Positions 50,153 to 58,070 of a stretch of 64,000 nt of DNA are shown one piece after another. The stretch lies in assembly GCA_016703605.1 (NCBI GenBank), contig JADJBU010000012.1, forward strand, positions 70,901-134,900, given 5' to 3'. The stretch is from Candidatus Villigracilis adiacens. Lineage in GTDB: Bacteria; Chloroflexota; Anaerolineae; Anaerolineales; Villigracilaceae. Positions within the stretch are counted from its first letter, which is position 1. Each line of letters begins with the position of its first letter. The notes beneath the pieces are model-generated. The model saw only the letters and a program-made list of their open reading frames with translations, was not told where the DNA came from and made no database searches. The translations under genes were made by a program, and so were the position numbers.

Positions 50153-50905
50153 ATGAAAATATTGATTCACCTGACGGTTCTGATCGCTGTGCTGTTAATC
50201 CCAACCGGCTGCGCCAAGCGCGAGACCTGGGATTACCTCGTCATGGGCGTGATGTCGCGCGCCAGCATGAGTTTCATCCCCCAGCAATTTGCAGCTCACA
50301 TCCAGGACGAACTCGGCGTGGACGTGGTCATCCATGAGCAGGAGCGATGGGAGCCGAAAGAAATCCTGGAGAACCTGCGCTCGAACGACGACCTGCGCGA
50401 ACTGGTCAAGAACGCGGAGGTCGTCACCTTTGATTTTCATCTGGAATTCCTCAACGCCCCGGAAGCGAAATATTCAAGCAAACTTTACGGCGGCGACGAT
50501 AACCAGGATTGCCTGCGTGAAGCACTGGCGGTGGAAAAAGAAAATGTCGCCGCCATCCTGGATCTTCTGGCTGAATTGCGCGCGGGGTCTCCTGTATTAC
50601 TGCGCGTGTTCATCATTGACGATCATTACTATCAGTTTTCATTGCCCAATGTGCCAACTCCGCTGGTAAAACCGGAGGTGGCTGAGGTTTTGAAAATTTA
50701 TTATCACGATTTACAGCAATTTGTGGAGGAGGAAGGGCAGGCGCGCGGAATCATAGTGGTACGCGCTTTGCCCGACCCTTATTTTCAGGACTCAAAGCCT
50801 CCGGCTGAATGGCTGGATTTCATCGGACATTATACGGAGGCGGGCAGCCGGGTCATCACCGATGAACTGGTCAAGCTGGGTTTGGAGATGACGGTGTTGA
50901 AGTAA
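50153..50905 (+). CDS. SGNH/GDSL-like lipoprotein B
   Basis: A 250-residue lipoprotein with the signal ending PTGC. It matches the protein at 47823 in length and order of elements: CAKRETWDYLVMGV, LGVDVVIHEQERW, LVKNAEVVTFDFHLEF, DCLREA and a late YTEAGSRVITDELVKLG. In active SGNH enzymes the late block carries the Asp-x-x-His pair; here it reads DFIGHYTEAG, so a His is kept while the N-terminal Ser is unclear. It begins 14 bases after the preceding gene. Confidence 0.7.
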   Translation: MKILIHLTVLIAVLLIPTGCAKRETWDYLVMGVMSRASMSFIPQQFAAHIQDELGVDVVIHEQERWEPKEILENLRSNDDLRELVKNAEVVTFDFHLEFLNAPEAKYSSKLYGGDDNQDCLREALAVEKENVAAILDLLAELRAGSPVLLRVFIIDDHYYQFSLPNVPTPLVKPEVAEVLKIYYHDLQQFVEEEGQARGIIVVRALPDPYFQDSKPPAEWLDFIGHYTEAGSRVITDELVKLGLEMTVLK

Positions 50906-50908
50906 CAT

Positions 50909-50967
50909 CGTCCCGAAGGGTGGTGGGCATGATTCTTAACTTTCCAGAAATCCTTCGGGACGTTTGT
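50909..50967 (+). terminator. Terminator after the exported-protein cluster
   Basis: CGTCCCGAAGG (50909-50919) and CCTTCGGGACG (50952-50962) are perfect inverted repeats, followed by TTTGT. The loop is long (32 bases), so efficiency is uncertain. Confidence 0.5.
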
Positions 50968-51069
50968 CACGCGGAACTGTAGCTGAATGACTGGATGGCA
51001 TCGAACACTGTAGGGAATCGGGGAATCGAGTGATTGTGAGAAGAGAGATGCGCAAGACGGAGCGCGAGT

Positions 51070-51492
51070 TTACGGTTGCATCCCCGCGACTCTCGTTAAA
51101 AATAAGCTAAAAGCAAATATGCAACACGGAATACACGCGAGAAGGATTAAGAGAATATTTAGCGCCAATCCTGTTTGGGAGCCTTTACTTGTCGCTTTAA
51201 ATGAAGCCAGATATCCGTAATAGACTCCGGTGCCTGCCAGCGCCAAGACAGTAAAGGGCAGGCAGATGCCGATGATAAGAATAACCGGGAGCAACAGTTC
51301 GCCCGGCAAAAAGCCAAGCCTGTCTGGATCATAATCAATAAAATCCAAAAGCATATATCCACAACAAAAACAATTAAAGAAGAGGATAATCGAGGTAACC
51401 CAGAAGAGCGTCAAAGATTTCCGCCCGGAAGAAAGCGATTGCTGGCTGTTTTCATCGGTTGGATCAGGTTGTTGCGATATGGAATCGCTCAT
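51070..51492 (-). CDS. Small three-helix membrane protein
   Basis: A 140-residue protein. Residues 1-25 are hydrophilic and Ser/Gln-rich. Three hydrophobic helices follow (about 28-50, 65-92 and 105-130), the first with the Cys-rich FFNCFCCGYML. The layout of a polar N-terminal tail and few helices resembles DUF4190-type proteins that often accompany Ser/Thr kinases. No function is assignable. The 170 bases to the next gene show only a short GCAAATGA/TCATTTGC inverted pair. Confidence 0.6.
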   Translation of the reverse strand: MSDSISQQPDPTDENSQQSLSSGRKSLTLFWVTSIILFFNCFCCGYMLLDFIDYDPDRLGFLPGELLLPVILIIGICLPFTVLALAGTGVYYGYLASFKATSKGSQTGLALNILLILLACIPCCIFAFSLFLTRVAGMQP

Positions 51493-51666
51493 TACTCTAT
51501 CCTTCCTTTTGGCAGACGTTAATGGAGTTCCCAGTTGCAGGTATGGAGTTATTATATAGCGGGTTTCAAGCGATTTTCATTGCAAATGACTTCCTGGGAG
51601 TACGAAATAAAAAAACCCTGAACCAGTTCATTTGCGCTGTAACCGCGGGACAATTTGAAAATTGTT

Positions 51667-53355
51667 CTACGGGATGAAGACCTCGCACACGCCAGCGGCA
51701 ATCTCGCATAGCGCAACTTCGTCTTTTAGCCAGTTTACGCGGAAATGAGTCGAGCCTTCTTTCGGCGTCCAGAACAGCACGTCGAAGGGACGGTCGAAGC
51801 GCGCCTGGACGGTTTTGATCACGCCCGCCCAGCAGTCTGGCGGATTGAGGTAGGGCGGGTCCTGGTCGCCGTAGACGGTGATGTTTACGCAGAAGTTGCG
51901 CGGCAGGTGGGTGAAGTCGGGGGTCTCCCACAGATGGGCTTCGAAGTGATCCTTGAAGGGCAAACCCTGTTCGTCCACGCGTTCGAAGGTAAAGCCGGAG
52001 ATGCTGCGGGTTTCATACGAGTGGTTCATCATGTAGAAGCTTGTCTCGTTATAGAAAAGCGTATAACGACTTCCCTCGGGGTAGCGGATGGTGGGGGTGA
52101 CCAGTCCCTGCGGCGCGGGTTCGGCGGTGGCCGTGAAGGGGACGAGGGTCGCCGTCGGTTCGGGCGCGGAGGTCGAGGTGGGGGAGGGGCTGGGGAGCGG
52201 GGAAGGTTCGGGCGCGGGTCGAAGCGTGGGGGATTCGATTTCGGCGGGCGGAGTGGCCGGGAGTTTGAATCCGTTTTGGGCGAAGAGAAAGGCTCCGATT
52301 CCCAAAAGAAGGAGGGGGATGACGACCCAAAGCCACGGTTTTCGTTTTGATTTTTTGTTGCTTGAATGTACGGTGGCTGGCAGTTTTTCGACGACAAGTT
52401 CGGGCGCGACGAAGGGCGTGGATACCGACCGTTTGGAGATCTGCTCGATGGATTTTTCACTGCGGCGCACGGTTGGCACGCCGACGGGCAGCGGGGGCAG
52501 GGGCGTTTTCTTTTCGGCGCCGTTGTCGGTGAATGCGGCTTCGAGGGCGTCCATCAACTGCGAACCGGATTGATACCGTTCGCGGATATTTTTTTCAAGG
52601 GCTTTCAATAGAACTTTTTCAACGGGCAGCGGAAGGATCGGGTTGATGCTGCGCGGCGCGGGCGGCTTTTCGGAGATGTGTTGCAGGGCAATGCTGGCGG
52701 GCGATGAGTCGTTGAACGGGACCGCGCCTGTCAGAATCTCGTACATGATGACGCCCAGCGAGTAGATGTCGGACTGGGGAACCGCGTCGGCTGAACGTTT
52801 GGCTTGCTCGGGCGATATGTAGTGGGGCGTCCCGAAAATGTCTCCCATCGAGCCGTCGCGGATGTCGAGCGCCATGCCGAAGTCGCCCAGCAGGACGCGC
52901 CCGTCTTTGGAGAGCAGGATGTTCGAGGGTTTTACGTCGCGATGGATGACGCCGTTGCGGTGGGCGTAGTCGAGGGCGCCGGCGACCGCCCTGCCCACAC
53001 GCATGGCGTCTGCAAGGGGCATGAGCGTGTTTTCCTGGTGATACAGTTCCATGATCGCGCCGAGGTCCTGCCCGTCCACGTATTCCATGACGTAGTAGGG
53101 GAAGCCCTGCGCGTCGTCGGCGTAATAGATCTGGAGGATGTTCTCATGACGCCATTGCGCCATCATGCGCGCTTCCTTGACGAAGCGCCCGGCGTAGGCG
53201 GGATGGTTCCGGTAGCGTTTGTCGAGCACTTTAATAGCGACCGGGCGGGAGAGTTTGACATCCTGCCCATAGTAGACCGTCGCCATGCCGCCCTGACCGA
53301 TCAGGCGGTCCACGCGGAAGTTGCCGAGGGACATTCCGATCAGCGGGTCTTTCAT
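51667..53355 (-). CDS. Transmembrane Ser/Thr protein kinase with external domain
   Basis: A 562-residue PknB-type kinase. The kinase domain (10-270) has IGQGGMATVYYG, VAIKVLDK, VIHRDVKPSNILL and LLGDFGMAL. A basic stretch KKSKRKPW precedes one membrane helix (near 345-365), then a Pro/Ser/Thr-rich tether and an external domain of about 130 residues with four cysteines (NFCVNI, PDCWAG, ALCEIAAGVCEV). The external part is not a PASTA repeat and may sense a ligand. Its ATG overlaps by four bases the gene for the 816-residue protein, so the two are translated together. Confidence 0.88.
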   Translation of the reverse strand: MKDPLIGMSLGNFRVDRLIGQGGMATVYYGQDVKLSRPVAIKVLDKRYRNHPAYAGRFVKEARMMAQWRHENILQIYYADDAQGFPYYVMEYVDGQDLGAIMELYHQENTLMPLADAMRVGRAVAGALDYAHRNGVIHRDVKPSNILLSKDGRVLLGDFGMALDIRDGSMGDIFGTPHYISPEQAKRSADAVPQSDIYSLGVIMYEILTGAVPFNDSSPASIALQHISEKPPAPRSINPILPLPVEKVLLKALEKNIRERYQSGSQLMDALEAAFTDNGAEKKTPLPPLPVGVPTVRRSEKSIEQISKRSVSTPFVAPELVVEKLPATVHSSNKKSKRKPWLWVVIPLLLLGIGAFLFAQNGFKLPATPPAEIESPTLRPAPEPSPLPSPSPTSTSAPEPTATLVPFTATAEPAPQGLVTPTIRYPEGSRYTLFYNETSFYMMNHSYETRSISGFTFERVDEQGLPFKDHFEAHLWETPDFTHLPRNFCVNITVYGDQDPPYLNPPDCWAGVIKTVQARFDRPFDVLFWTPKEGSTHFRVNWLKDEVALCEIAAGVCEVFIP

Positions 53356-55802
53356 GATGTGGGCTTTCCTTTGCGTTGTGTAGGTTGTGGTTTGGGCATG
53401 GTTTTCCGGCTGGTGCTCGTGATGCGCGACAGGTCGCGGATGTAGCGGTTGAATCCTTCGGCGTAGGCGTCGAGATAATCCTGGGCGATCAGCAGGGCAA
53501 GGTCTTTGCGCCCGCTACCGTAAAGGGTTTCGACATGCGGGCGGAAATCGCGCAGGTGGATGCGCAGGACGTTTTTCGCGTCGGTGATGATACCCCATGC
53601 GAGTTGTTTCTGGTTGTTGTCGTCCTTGGCGGTCATGAAGCGGGTGAGGGTGCTGGACGAAACCACCGCGCCGACGTTCGAGATGACCTCACGCCCCTTG
53701 ATGATGTTATTGAGCACTTCGAAGCGCTCGGGTATTTTATCGAGCAGCCGCTGGATGGGAAGCGGCAGGTGCGCCAGGAGTTTGATCGCCCCGGCGGAGG
53801 CGCTTTCGCCCTGGGCTGCCACCTCCTTGGCACGCGAGAAGTAGGTACCCAACCCCTGCAGGACGGCGAGATAAACCCTTTGCAGGGAGTTGAAATTATC
53901 GAAGAGCACGGCGCGGTCATTGCCTGAGGCGCTTTCGTATGCGCCCAACATGCGTAACGTCTGTTCGTGCATGGCAAGCAGGTTCAATTCGGCAAGCGGC
54001 ACTTCGATGGACATCGGGTAGACGCGGTCTCGCGGGGTTTTCAGGGTGGCGTCCATGGGGATGAGGATGGACGGGTTTGTGCGGCTGCCCTCCTCGACGA
54101 TCTGCCTGAGCGACGCGGAAAGGGCGGGGTCTGAGGCAGAGAGTTTCTGTATCTCCTCCGACAGGCGCTTCGAAGGGACGTAGGTTGCCGCATGGATGGC
54201 GCGGTATAGAACCAGCAGGTCGTTCACGGTCAGGTCGATCTTGCCTTCGCTGCGCTGTTTGAATCCGTTGCGCAGGGCGAGGCAGGCTTTGATGTCCACC
54301 CTGTCTGACTCCGCGCCGACCTCCGGTATGATGTGTGGCGCCTGCTCCACCAGGCTCAGGTCTGCGGGGGAAAGTTGCAGGGTGAGCGAGGTATAAAGGC
54401 GGAAGGAGGCCGGGGTGGGCTTGGGCAGCAGGCTCAAATAATGCGCCCAGGAAAGCGCTTCGTTTGTCATGATCTCCGCCAAAGCCGTTCCCCAGGCGCC
54501 GTCGAAGAAGATATGCGACTGGTCGAAGACGAAGGTCTCGCCGGTATCAAAGATCGTCATGGCGTGCGAGCCGACTCCGCGTTCGGTCTGGCGCAGTTCT
54601 GAAAGCGGCAGGCTGCGTTCGCGCAAATCGGTCGAGAGCAGGATCGGAGCAAACTTGAGGTTATCCAGGTCGCTGACCAGTTCCGGGCTGAGTTTGGAGC
54701 GCAGTTCCGCCAGCGATGAGCGCTTGATTCTTGCCAGCGAAGCAATCTGCGAAGGCGTTGCAACCGGCGAGGAAAGCAGGGAGGCGATCTGCGAACGGGC
54801 TGTGTTCACATCCAGGGGGCTGCCAGACTCATCGCAAACCGGCAGCAGGTAATAACTTCCCTTGTGAATGATCCCGATCCGCGCATCGGCAAGGGTGTAC
54901 GGCTCGCGGATTTCCCCGTAAAGACCCGGATCGAGAGTTGCCAGAATGGACATCTGCTTCTGGTAGGCAGCCAGTTCCTGCCCGGCGGCAAACAGGATCG
55001 CCTCCTTCCAATTCTTGAGAACATCCTCCCGCGTGGTCTGGGTTTTGGCGCGTAAAAACTCGTCGAACTTCATCCGGCGGTAGTCGGGGTAGTCGTACAG
55101 GGCGCCCTCTTCATTGCGGCGGTAGGGACGTTTCATTTCCCATTCCCGCAGGATGCGCTTCGCCTTTTCCGTTTCCTGCCCGGCTTCGCGCATGGTCTTC
55201 TCGAACAGCGAAACCGTCGCCCGCTCGCGCCATTCGTTCTCGAGCAGCGCCGGGTACTGTTTCAGGCAGGCAACCGCCGCCATAAACCAGGCGGTCAATC
55301 TATCCACCTTGTCGAGCGGAATATTGTGATCCTTTAACGAGGTATCGAAGCCGTGCGTCTCATTGGTGTGCCGCGCCGTATCTTCGCGCAGGGCATACTC
55401 GGCGTAGAACTGCCACATCCCATCGGGGAAGGCAGACTCAGGGTCCTTGCCTGCCAGCTTCAAAAGGTTTTGATATCCCCACAATACGGCGGCCGGACCG
55501 GCAAAAAAAGCGGCATACACCGCCTGGTCGAGAATCTGCTCGACGCCGCTAAAAAGCGCGGTCACATCCTGTTGTAATTTTTGCGCAGGAATACGCCTGC
55601 CCGGCAGGCGCGCCAGCCCGCTCAGGATCATGCCGGGGACATTCCCAGCCGGGATGATCTTCGAGACCAGTTGCACCACCGACTCGATCTCCGGCAGGGT
55701 CAGCCGCGATAATTGTTGAACGGAAATATTCTTCACCACCGTCCGCAGGCTGGCGGCAGTCAGTTCCGACGCTTTTTTGACCGAAGGGCTATCCGCGCTC
55801 AT
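53352..55802 (-). CDS. Large protein with HxxxDG motif, unknown function
   Basis: An 816-residue cytoplasmic protein with no membrane segment. Residues 125-155 contain a dense conserved-looking block WQFYAEYALREDTARHTNET. Residues 428-438 read QSHIFFDGAWG, an HxxxDG motif (His430, Asp434, Gly435) like that of CoA-dependent acyltransferases such as carnitine acyltransferase and NRPS condensation domains; AYESAS near 621-626 also resembles a carnitine-acyltransferase motif. The match is only at motif level. The C terminus is basic and Ser/Thr-rich. It is the first gene of a two-gene unit with a transmembrane kinase and could be its substrate. A TATAAT box seven bases before the ATG suggests a leaderless mRNA. 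Confidence 0.65.
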   Translation of the reverse strand: MSADSPSVKKASELTAASLRTVVKNISVQQLSRLTLPEIESVVQLVSKIIPAGNVPGMILSGLARLPGRRIPAQKLQQDVTALFSGVEQILDQAVYAAFFAGPAAVLWGYQNLLKLAGKDPESAFPDGMWQFYAEYALREDTARHTNETHGFDTSLKDHNIPLDKVDRLTAWFMAAVACLKQYPALLENEWRERATVSLFEKTMREAGQETEKAKRILREWEMKRPYRRNEEGALYDYPDYRRMKFDEFLRAKTQTTREDVLKNWKEAILFAAGQELAAYQKQMSILATLDPGLYGEIREPYTLADARIGIIHKGSYYLLPVCDESGSPLDVNTARSQIASLLSSPVATPSQIASLARIKRSSLAELRSKLSPELVSDLDNLKFAPILLSTDLRERSLPLSELRQTERGVGSHAMTIFDTGETFVFDQSHIFFDGAWGTALAEIMTNEALSWAHYLSLLPKPTPASFRLYTSLTLQLSPADLSLVEQAPHIIPEVGAESDRVDIKACLALRNGFKQRSEGKIDLTVNDLLVLYRAIHAATYVPSKRLSEEIQKLSASDPALSASLRQIVEEGSRTNPSILIPMDATLKTPRDRVYPMSIEVPLAELNLLAMHEQTLRMLGAYESASGNDRAVLFDNFNSLQRVYLAVLQGLGTYFSRAKEVAAQGESASAGAIKLLAHLPLPIQRLLDKIPERFEVLNNIIKGREVISNVGAVVSSSTLTRFMTAKDDNNQKQLAWGIITDAKNVLRIHLRDFRPHVETLYGSGRKDLALLIAQDYLDAYAEGFNRYIRDLSRITSTSRKTMPKPQPTQRKGKPTS

Positions 55803-55809
55803 TACAGGA

Positions 55810-55815
55810 ATTATA
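55810..55815 (-). promoter_or_regulatory. -10 box of a probable leaderless promoter (816-residue protein)
   Basis: TATAAT on the minus strand, seven bases, then the ATG at 55802, with no Shine-Dalgarno sequence. Confidence 0.65.
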
Positions 55816-55909
55816 TTTCACGTTCCCAGCCGATTTTCGCATCTTTCATTTTTGTTAGGCGCTGGTATATATGAAGTGTGACCAACAGGGGAGGGGAGAC
55901 CCAGCCATT

Positions 55910-55915
55910 TATAAT
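55910..55915 (+). promoter_or_regulatory. -10 box of a probable leaderless promoter (aminotransferase)
   Basis: TATAAT, six bases, then the ATG at 55922, with no Shine-Dalgarno sequence. The upstream in-frame ATG at 55871 lies before this box, which supports the shorter start. Confidence 0.65.
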
Positions 55916-55921
55916 GGACGC

Positions 55922-56785
55922 ATGTCGGTTCATGGATTTCGACTCTCGCCCAGCAGACTCATCCCGCTCGACCTCCCCGCCTCTTCCCTCGACGGGTTGA
56001 CGGGCAGCGTTTCAGACGGTTTTTACTCCACCTTTGCCACCCTCTCCGGCGGGACCCGCGTCCTCGGTTTGTCTGCCCACCTCAAACGACTCTACGCCCC
56101 GGCAAGCGACCTGCGCCTGCATCCCTCCGTGAGCGAGACCGCGCTTCGCAGGCATATTGCAAATCTGGCGCATGAAAACCTCCCCGCCGAATCGCGGATT
56201 CGCGTAATTCTCACCAGGGATACCGGGGATATTTACATTGGCATCCAGCCATTCGCGCCCCTGCCGGATTCGATTTACAAAAAGGGCGTGAACTGCTTAA
56301 CAGCGGAAATGGCGCGTCACGACCCGCGCATCAAAGGCACAGACTTCATCGCCAAAAGCGCCGAACAGCGCAAACGGGTCCAGGGCGATGTCTTCGAAAT
56401 CCTGATGACGAGGCGCGGGGGAATACTGGAGGGGATGACATCGAATTTTTACGCCGTTTTAATACCGCAAGGTTCACCTTGCGATTCGCAAAATTTATTT
56501 TGCGGTGTTCTCATCACTGCCCAAAAAGGAATCCTGCCCGGAGTCACGCGCCGCGCCGTACTGAGACTCGCAAGAGGGGAGGGGATGTCCATTGAATATC
56601 GCCCGCCGCGCATGGATGAAGAATTCGACGAAGCCTTTCTCACATCCAGTTCGCGGGGCGTGGTGCCGATTGTAAAAATAGACGGCAGGCGGGTGGGGCA
56701 GGGGAAGCCCGGGGCGTGGACAAAAACTCTCTCTTTAGCGTATCAAGCCTATGTTGGGGAAAGAAGCGAGAAAATCATTCCATAA
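55922..56785 (+). CDS. Class IV aminotransferase / aminodeoxychorismate lyase-like protein
   Basis: A 287-residue PLP enzyme of fold type IV. It has SDGFYSTF near the start, an arginine-rich AHLKRLYAPA, ARHDPRIKGTDFIAK (region of the PLP lysine), EGMTSNFYAV and FLTSSSRGVVPIVKIDG. Relatives are branched-chain and D-amino-acid aminotransferases and PabC. Between FYAVL and GVLITAQKG there is an extra stretch of about 16 residues (IPQGSPCDSQNLFC) encoded by two palindromic repeats, so a repeat has inserted in frame without breaking the gene. Confidence 0.84.
   Translation: MSVHGFRLSPSRLIPLDLPASSLDGLTGSVSDGFYSTFATLSGGTRVLGLSAHLKRLYAPASDLRLHPSVSETALRRHIANLAHENLPAESRIRVILTRDTGDIYIGIQPFAPLPDSIYKKGVNCLTAEMARHDPRIKGTDFIAKSAEQRKRVQGDVFEILMTRRGGILEGMTSNFYAVLIPQGSPCDSQNLFCGVLITAQKGILPGVTRRAVLRLARGEGMSIEYRPPRMDEEFDEAFLTSSSRGVVPIVKIDGRRVGQGKPGAWTKTLSLAYQAYVGERSEKIIP
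56466..56504. repeat. Two tandem 18-bp palindromes inside a coding sequence
   Basis: CGCAAGGT, TC, ACCTTGCG (56466-56483) and CGCAAAAT, TT, ATTTTGCG (56487-56504). Both have perfect arms. They lie inside the aminotransferase frame and are family 1 copies. Confidence 0.75.
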
Positions 56786-56801
56786 TGCAATCAGCAGGGG
56801 G

Positions 56802-57821
56802 TTACTTCTTTTTCTCGAACACCTCATGATAGGCTTTGTCCAATTCATCATCAGATAAGTGCGTATACCGTTGGGTGACCTGGATGTTTTTATGGCGGGC
56901 GAGTTCCTGGGCTATTTTCAGGTTGCCTGTGCCGCGCAGCGCTGTGGTGACAAAATAATGTCGGAACGAGTGTGGCGTGATCTTGCCGACCATCTCTTTG
57001 CCGAGGAATTGTTCCACGCGTTCCTTGACGATGTTGCGACCTGTGGTCGGGGTCATGGGTTTGACCTTTTTCCCCGCGCCTTTGTCGTGACGGGCGAAAA
57101 GGGGAAGCGAACTTAATTGCCTGCCTGAATTTCCGTCCAGGGCTGCGCGTTGGGCAAGATAATCTTTGACGGCTTGCAGGGAACGCGATGTAAAACGGAC
57201 AACGGCTTGTTTATCGCCTTTGCCTATGATCAGGGCGCGTTGTTCATTCCAGTCAATATCTCCGCGCCGCAAGTTGCACGCTTCGTGGACGCGGAAACCG
57301 GTATCTGCGAGGGTGATCAGGAACGCCCGGTCACGGTATGCGCGTAACTTAATGTCTGACAATTTCTCTTCATCATCCAAAGTGACGATCAAATTATCGA
57401 CGTTTTCGACCTTGTTTAGGAGGGTCTCAATATCATTCGCAGGAAATTGCGGATAACGCACACCCGGGCGTCTGGATCGTTGTTTGATCAACACAGCCAC
57501 GCGGGATTGGTTGATGCCGGCTAATCGCTCTGAATCAACGTACAAAAAGAAGCCTTTGACCGCCTGCAAATACAGTTGCTCTGTGGCGGGCGAAAACGCA
57601 TTGAGATGGTCTACAAGGGGCGACAGAAGGTCTTCGGTCAAATTTTCGATCGGGGTGGAGGCGGGGTCCATGGATTGTTTTCGCAAGACCTCGCTGAAAA
57701 CCTGCAAGGCATTCTTATACGAAAACTTTGTGTGCCTGCTGCGCGAGCGTTCGACCATGCGCAGATACGCATCCATTGCGTCGGAAATTACGGGAGAATT
57801 CTTCTGTGAAGGGTCTGGCAT
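56802..57821 (-). CDS. Solitary Xer-like tyrosine recombinase
   Basis: A 339-residue recombinase. Residues 10-125 are a SAM-like core-binding domain. The catalytic domain has the full set of residues: Arg in TGFRVHEACNL, Lys in GKGDKQAVV, His-x-x-Arg in PHSFRHYF, His in ARHKNIQV and the nucleophilic Tyr in TQRYTHL. No prophage, transposon or cassette genes are nearby. The start follows TATAAT by six bases with a TTGACA at -35, and a 13-6-13 palindrome like a dif site lies 34 bases upstream. This fits a single-recombinase Xer system (XerS/XerH type). Confidence 0.84.
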   Translation of the reverse strand: MPDPSQKNSPVISDAMDAYLRMVERSRSRHTKFSYKNALQVFSEVLRKQSMDPASTPIENLTEDLLSPLVDHLNAFSPATEQLYLQAVKGFFLYVDSERLAGINQSRVAVLIKQRSRRPGVRYPQFPANDIETLLNKVENVDNLIVTLDDEEKLSDIKLRAYRDRAFLITLADTGFRVHEACNLRRGDIDWNEQRALIIGKGDKQAVVRFTSRSLQAVKDYLAQRAALDGNSGRQLSSLPLFARHDKGAGKKVKPMTPTTGRNIVKERVEQFLGKEMVGKITPHSFRHYFVTTALRGTGNLKIAQELARHKNIQVTQRYTHLSDDELDKAYHEVFEKKK

Positions 57822-57827
57822 GGCTTC

Positions 57828-57855
57828 ATTATACGAAATTCCGCTCTCCTGTCAA
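57828..57855 (-). promoter_or_regulatory. Consensus promoter of the tyrosine recombinase gene
   Basis: On the minus strand, TTGACA (57850-57855), a 16-base spacer, then TATAAT (57828-57833), six bases before the ATG. Both boxes are perfect consensus. The -35 box touches the dif-like palindrome. Confidence 0.8.
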
Positions 57856-57886
57856 TGCTTTCGATAATAATACTTATCGAAAGCAT
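57855..57886. other. Candidate dif-like recombination site
   Basis: ATGCTTTCGATAA, TAATAC, TTATCGAAAGCAT: perfect 13-base inverted arms around six bases. Known dif sites have 11-base arms and a six-base centre with ATAA...TTAT at the inner edges, as here. It adjoins the promoter of the tyrosine recombinase gene. It may be a recombination site, an operator for autoregulation, or both. Confidence 0.6.
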
Positions 57887-57893
57887 AAGGGCA

Positions 57894-57927
57894 TGTCATT
57901 GCGAGCCGACAGGTGAAGCAATCCCCC
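57894..57927. repeat. Dispersed repeat starting TGTCATTGCGAG
   Basis: TGTCATTGCGAG followed by GTGAAGCAATCCCC is the short inverted CATTGC/GCAATC type of repeat common in many bacterial genomes. It lies next to the dif-like site. Confidence 0.6.
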
Positions 57928-58014
57928 CGCCTCCCCACCGGGAAAATGATTAAGAATGAAGTTCGAACGATGAACCGCAAGGCGAACGACGCAAAACGCA
58001 AATCGCGCAGTTTT

Positions 58015-58066
58015 CCATTCCCCATTCCCCCATTCACTATTCCCCATTCACTATCTCCCCCCCGCC
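58015..58066. repeat. Low-complexity CCCATTC/CACTATTC run
   Basis: CCCATTCCCC and CACTATTCCCC words repeat about six times. Similar runs occur at 42478-42510, 59597-59625 and 61640-61710, and inside nadE at 58306-58331. Confidence 0.6.
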
Positions 58067-58070
58067 TCCC

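Noticed and set aside
56802..57821. Integrase of an integrative element or prophage
   Set aside because: No excisionase, phage, conjugation or cargo genes flank it, and no tRNA attachment site is visible, so a Xer-type role is favoured.
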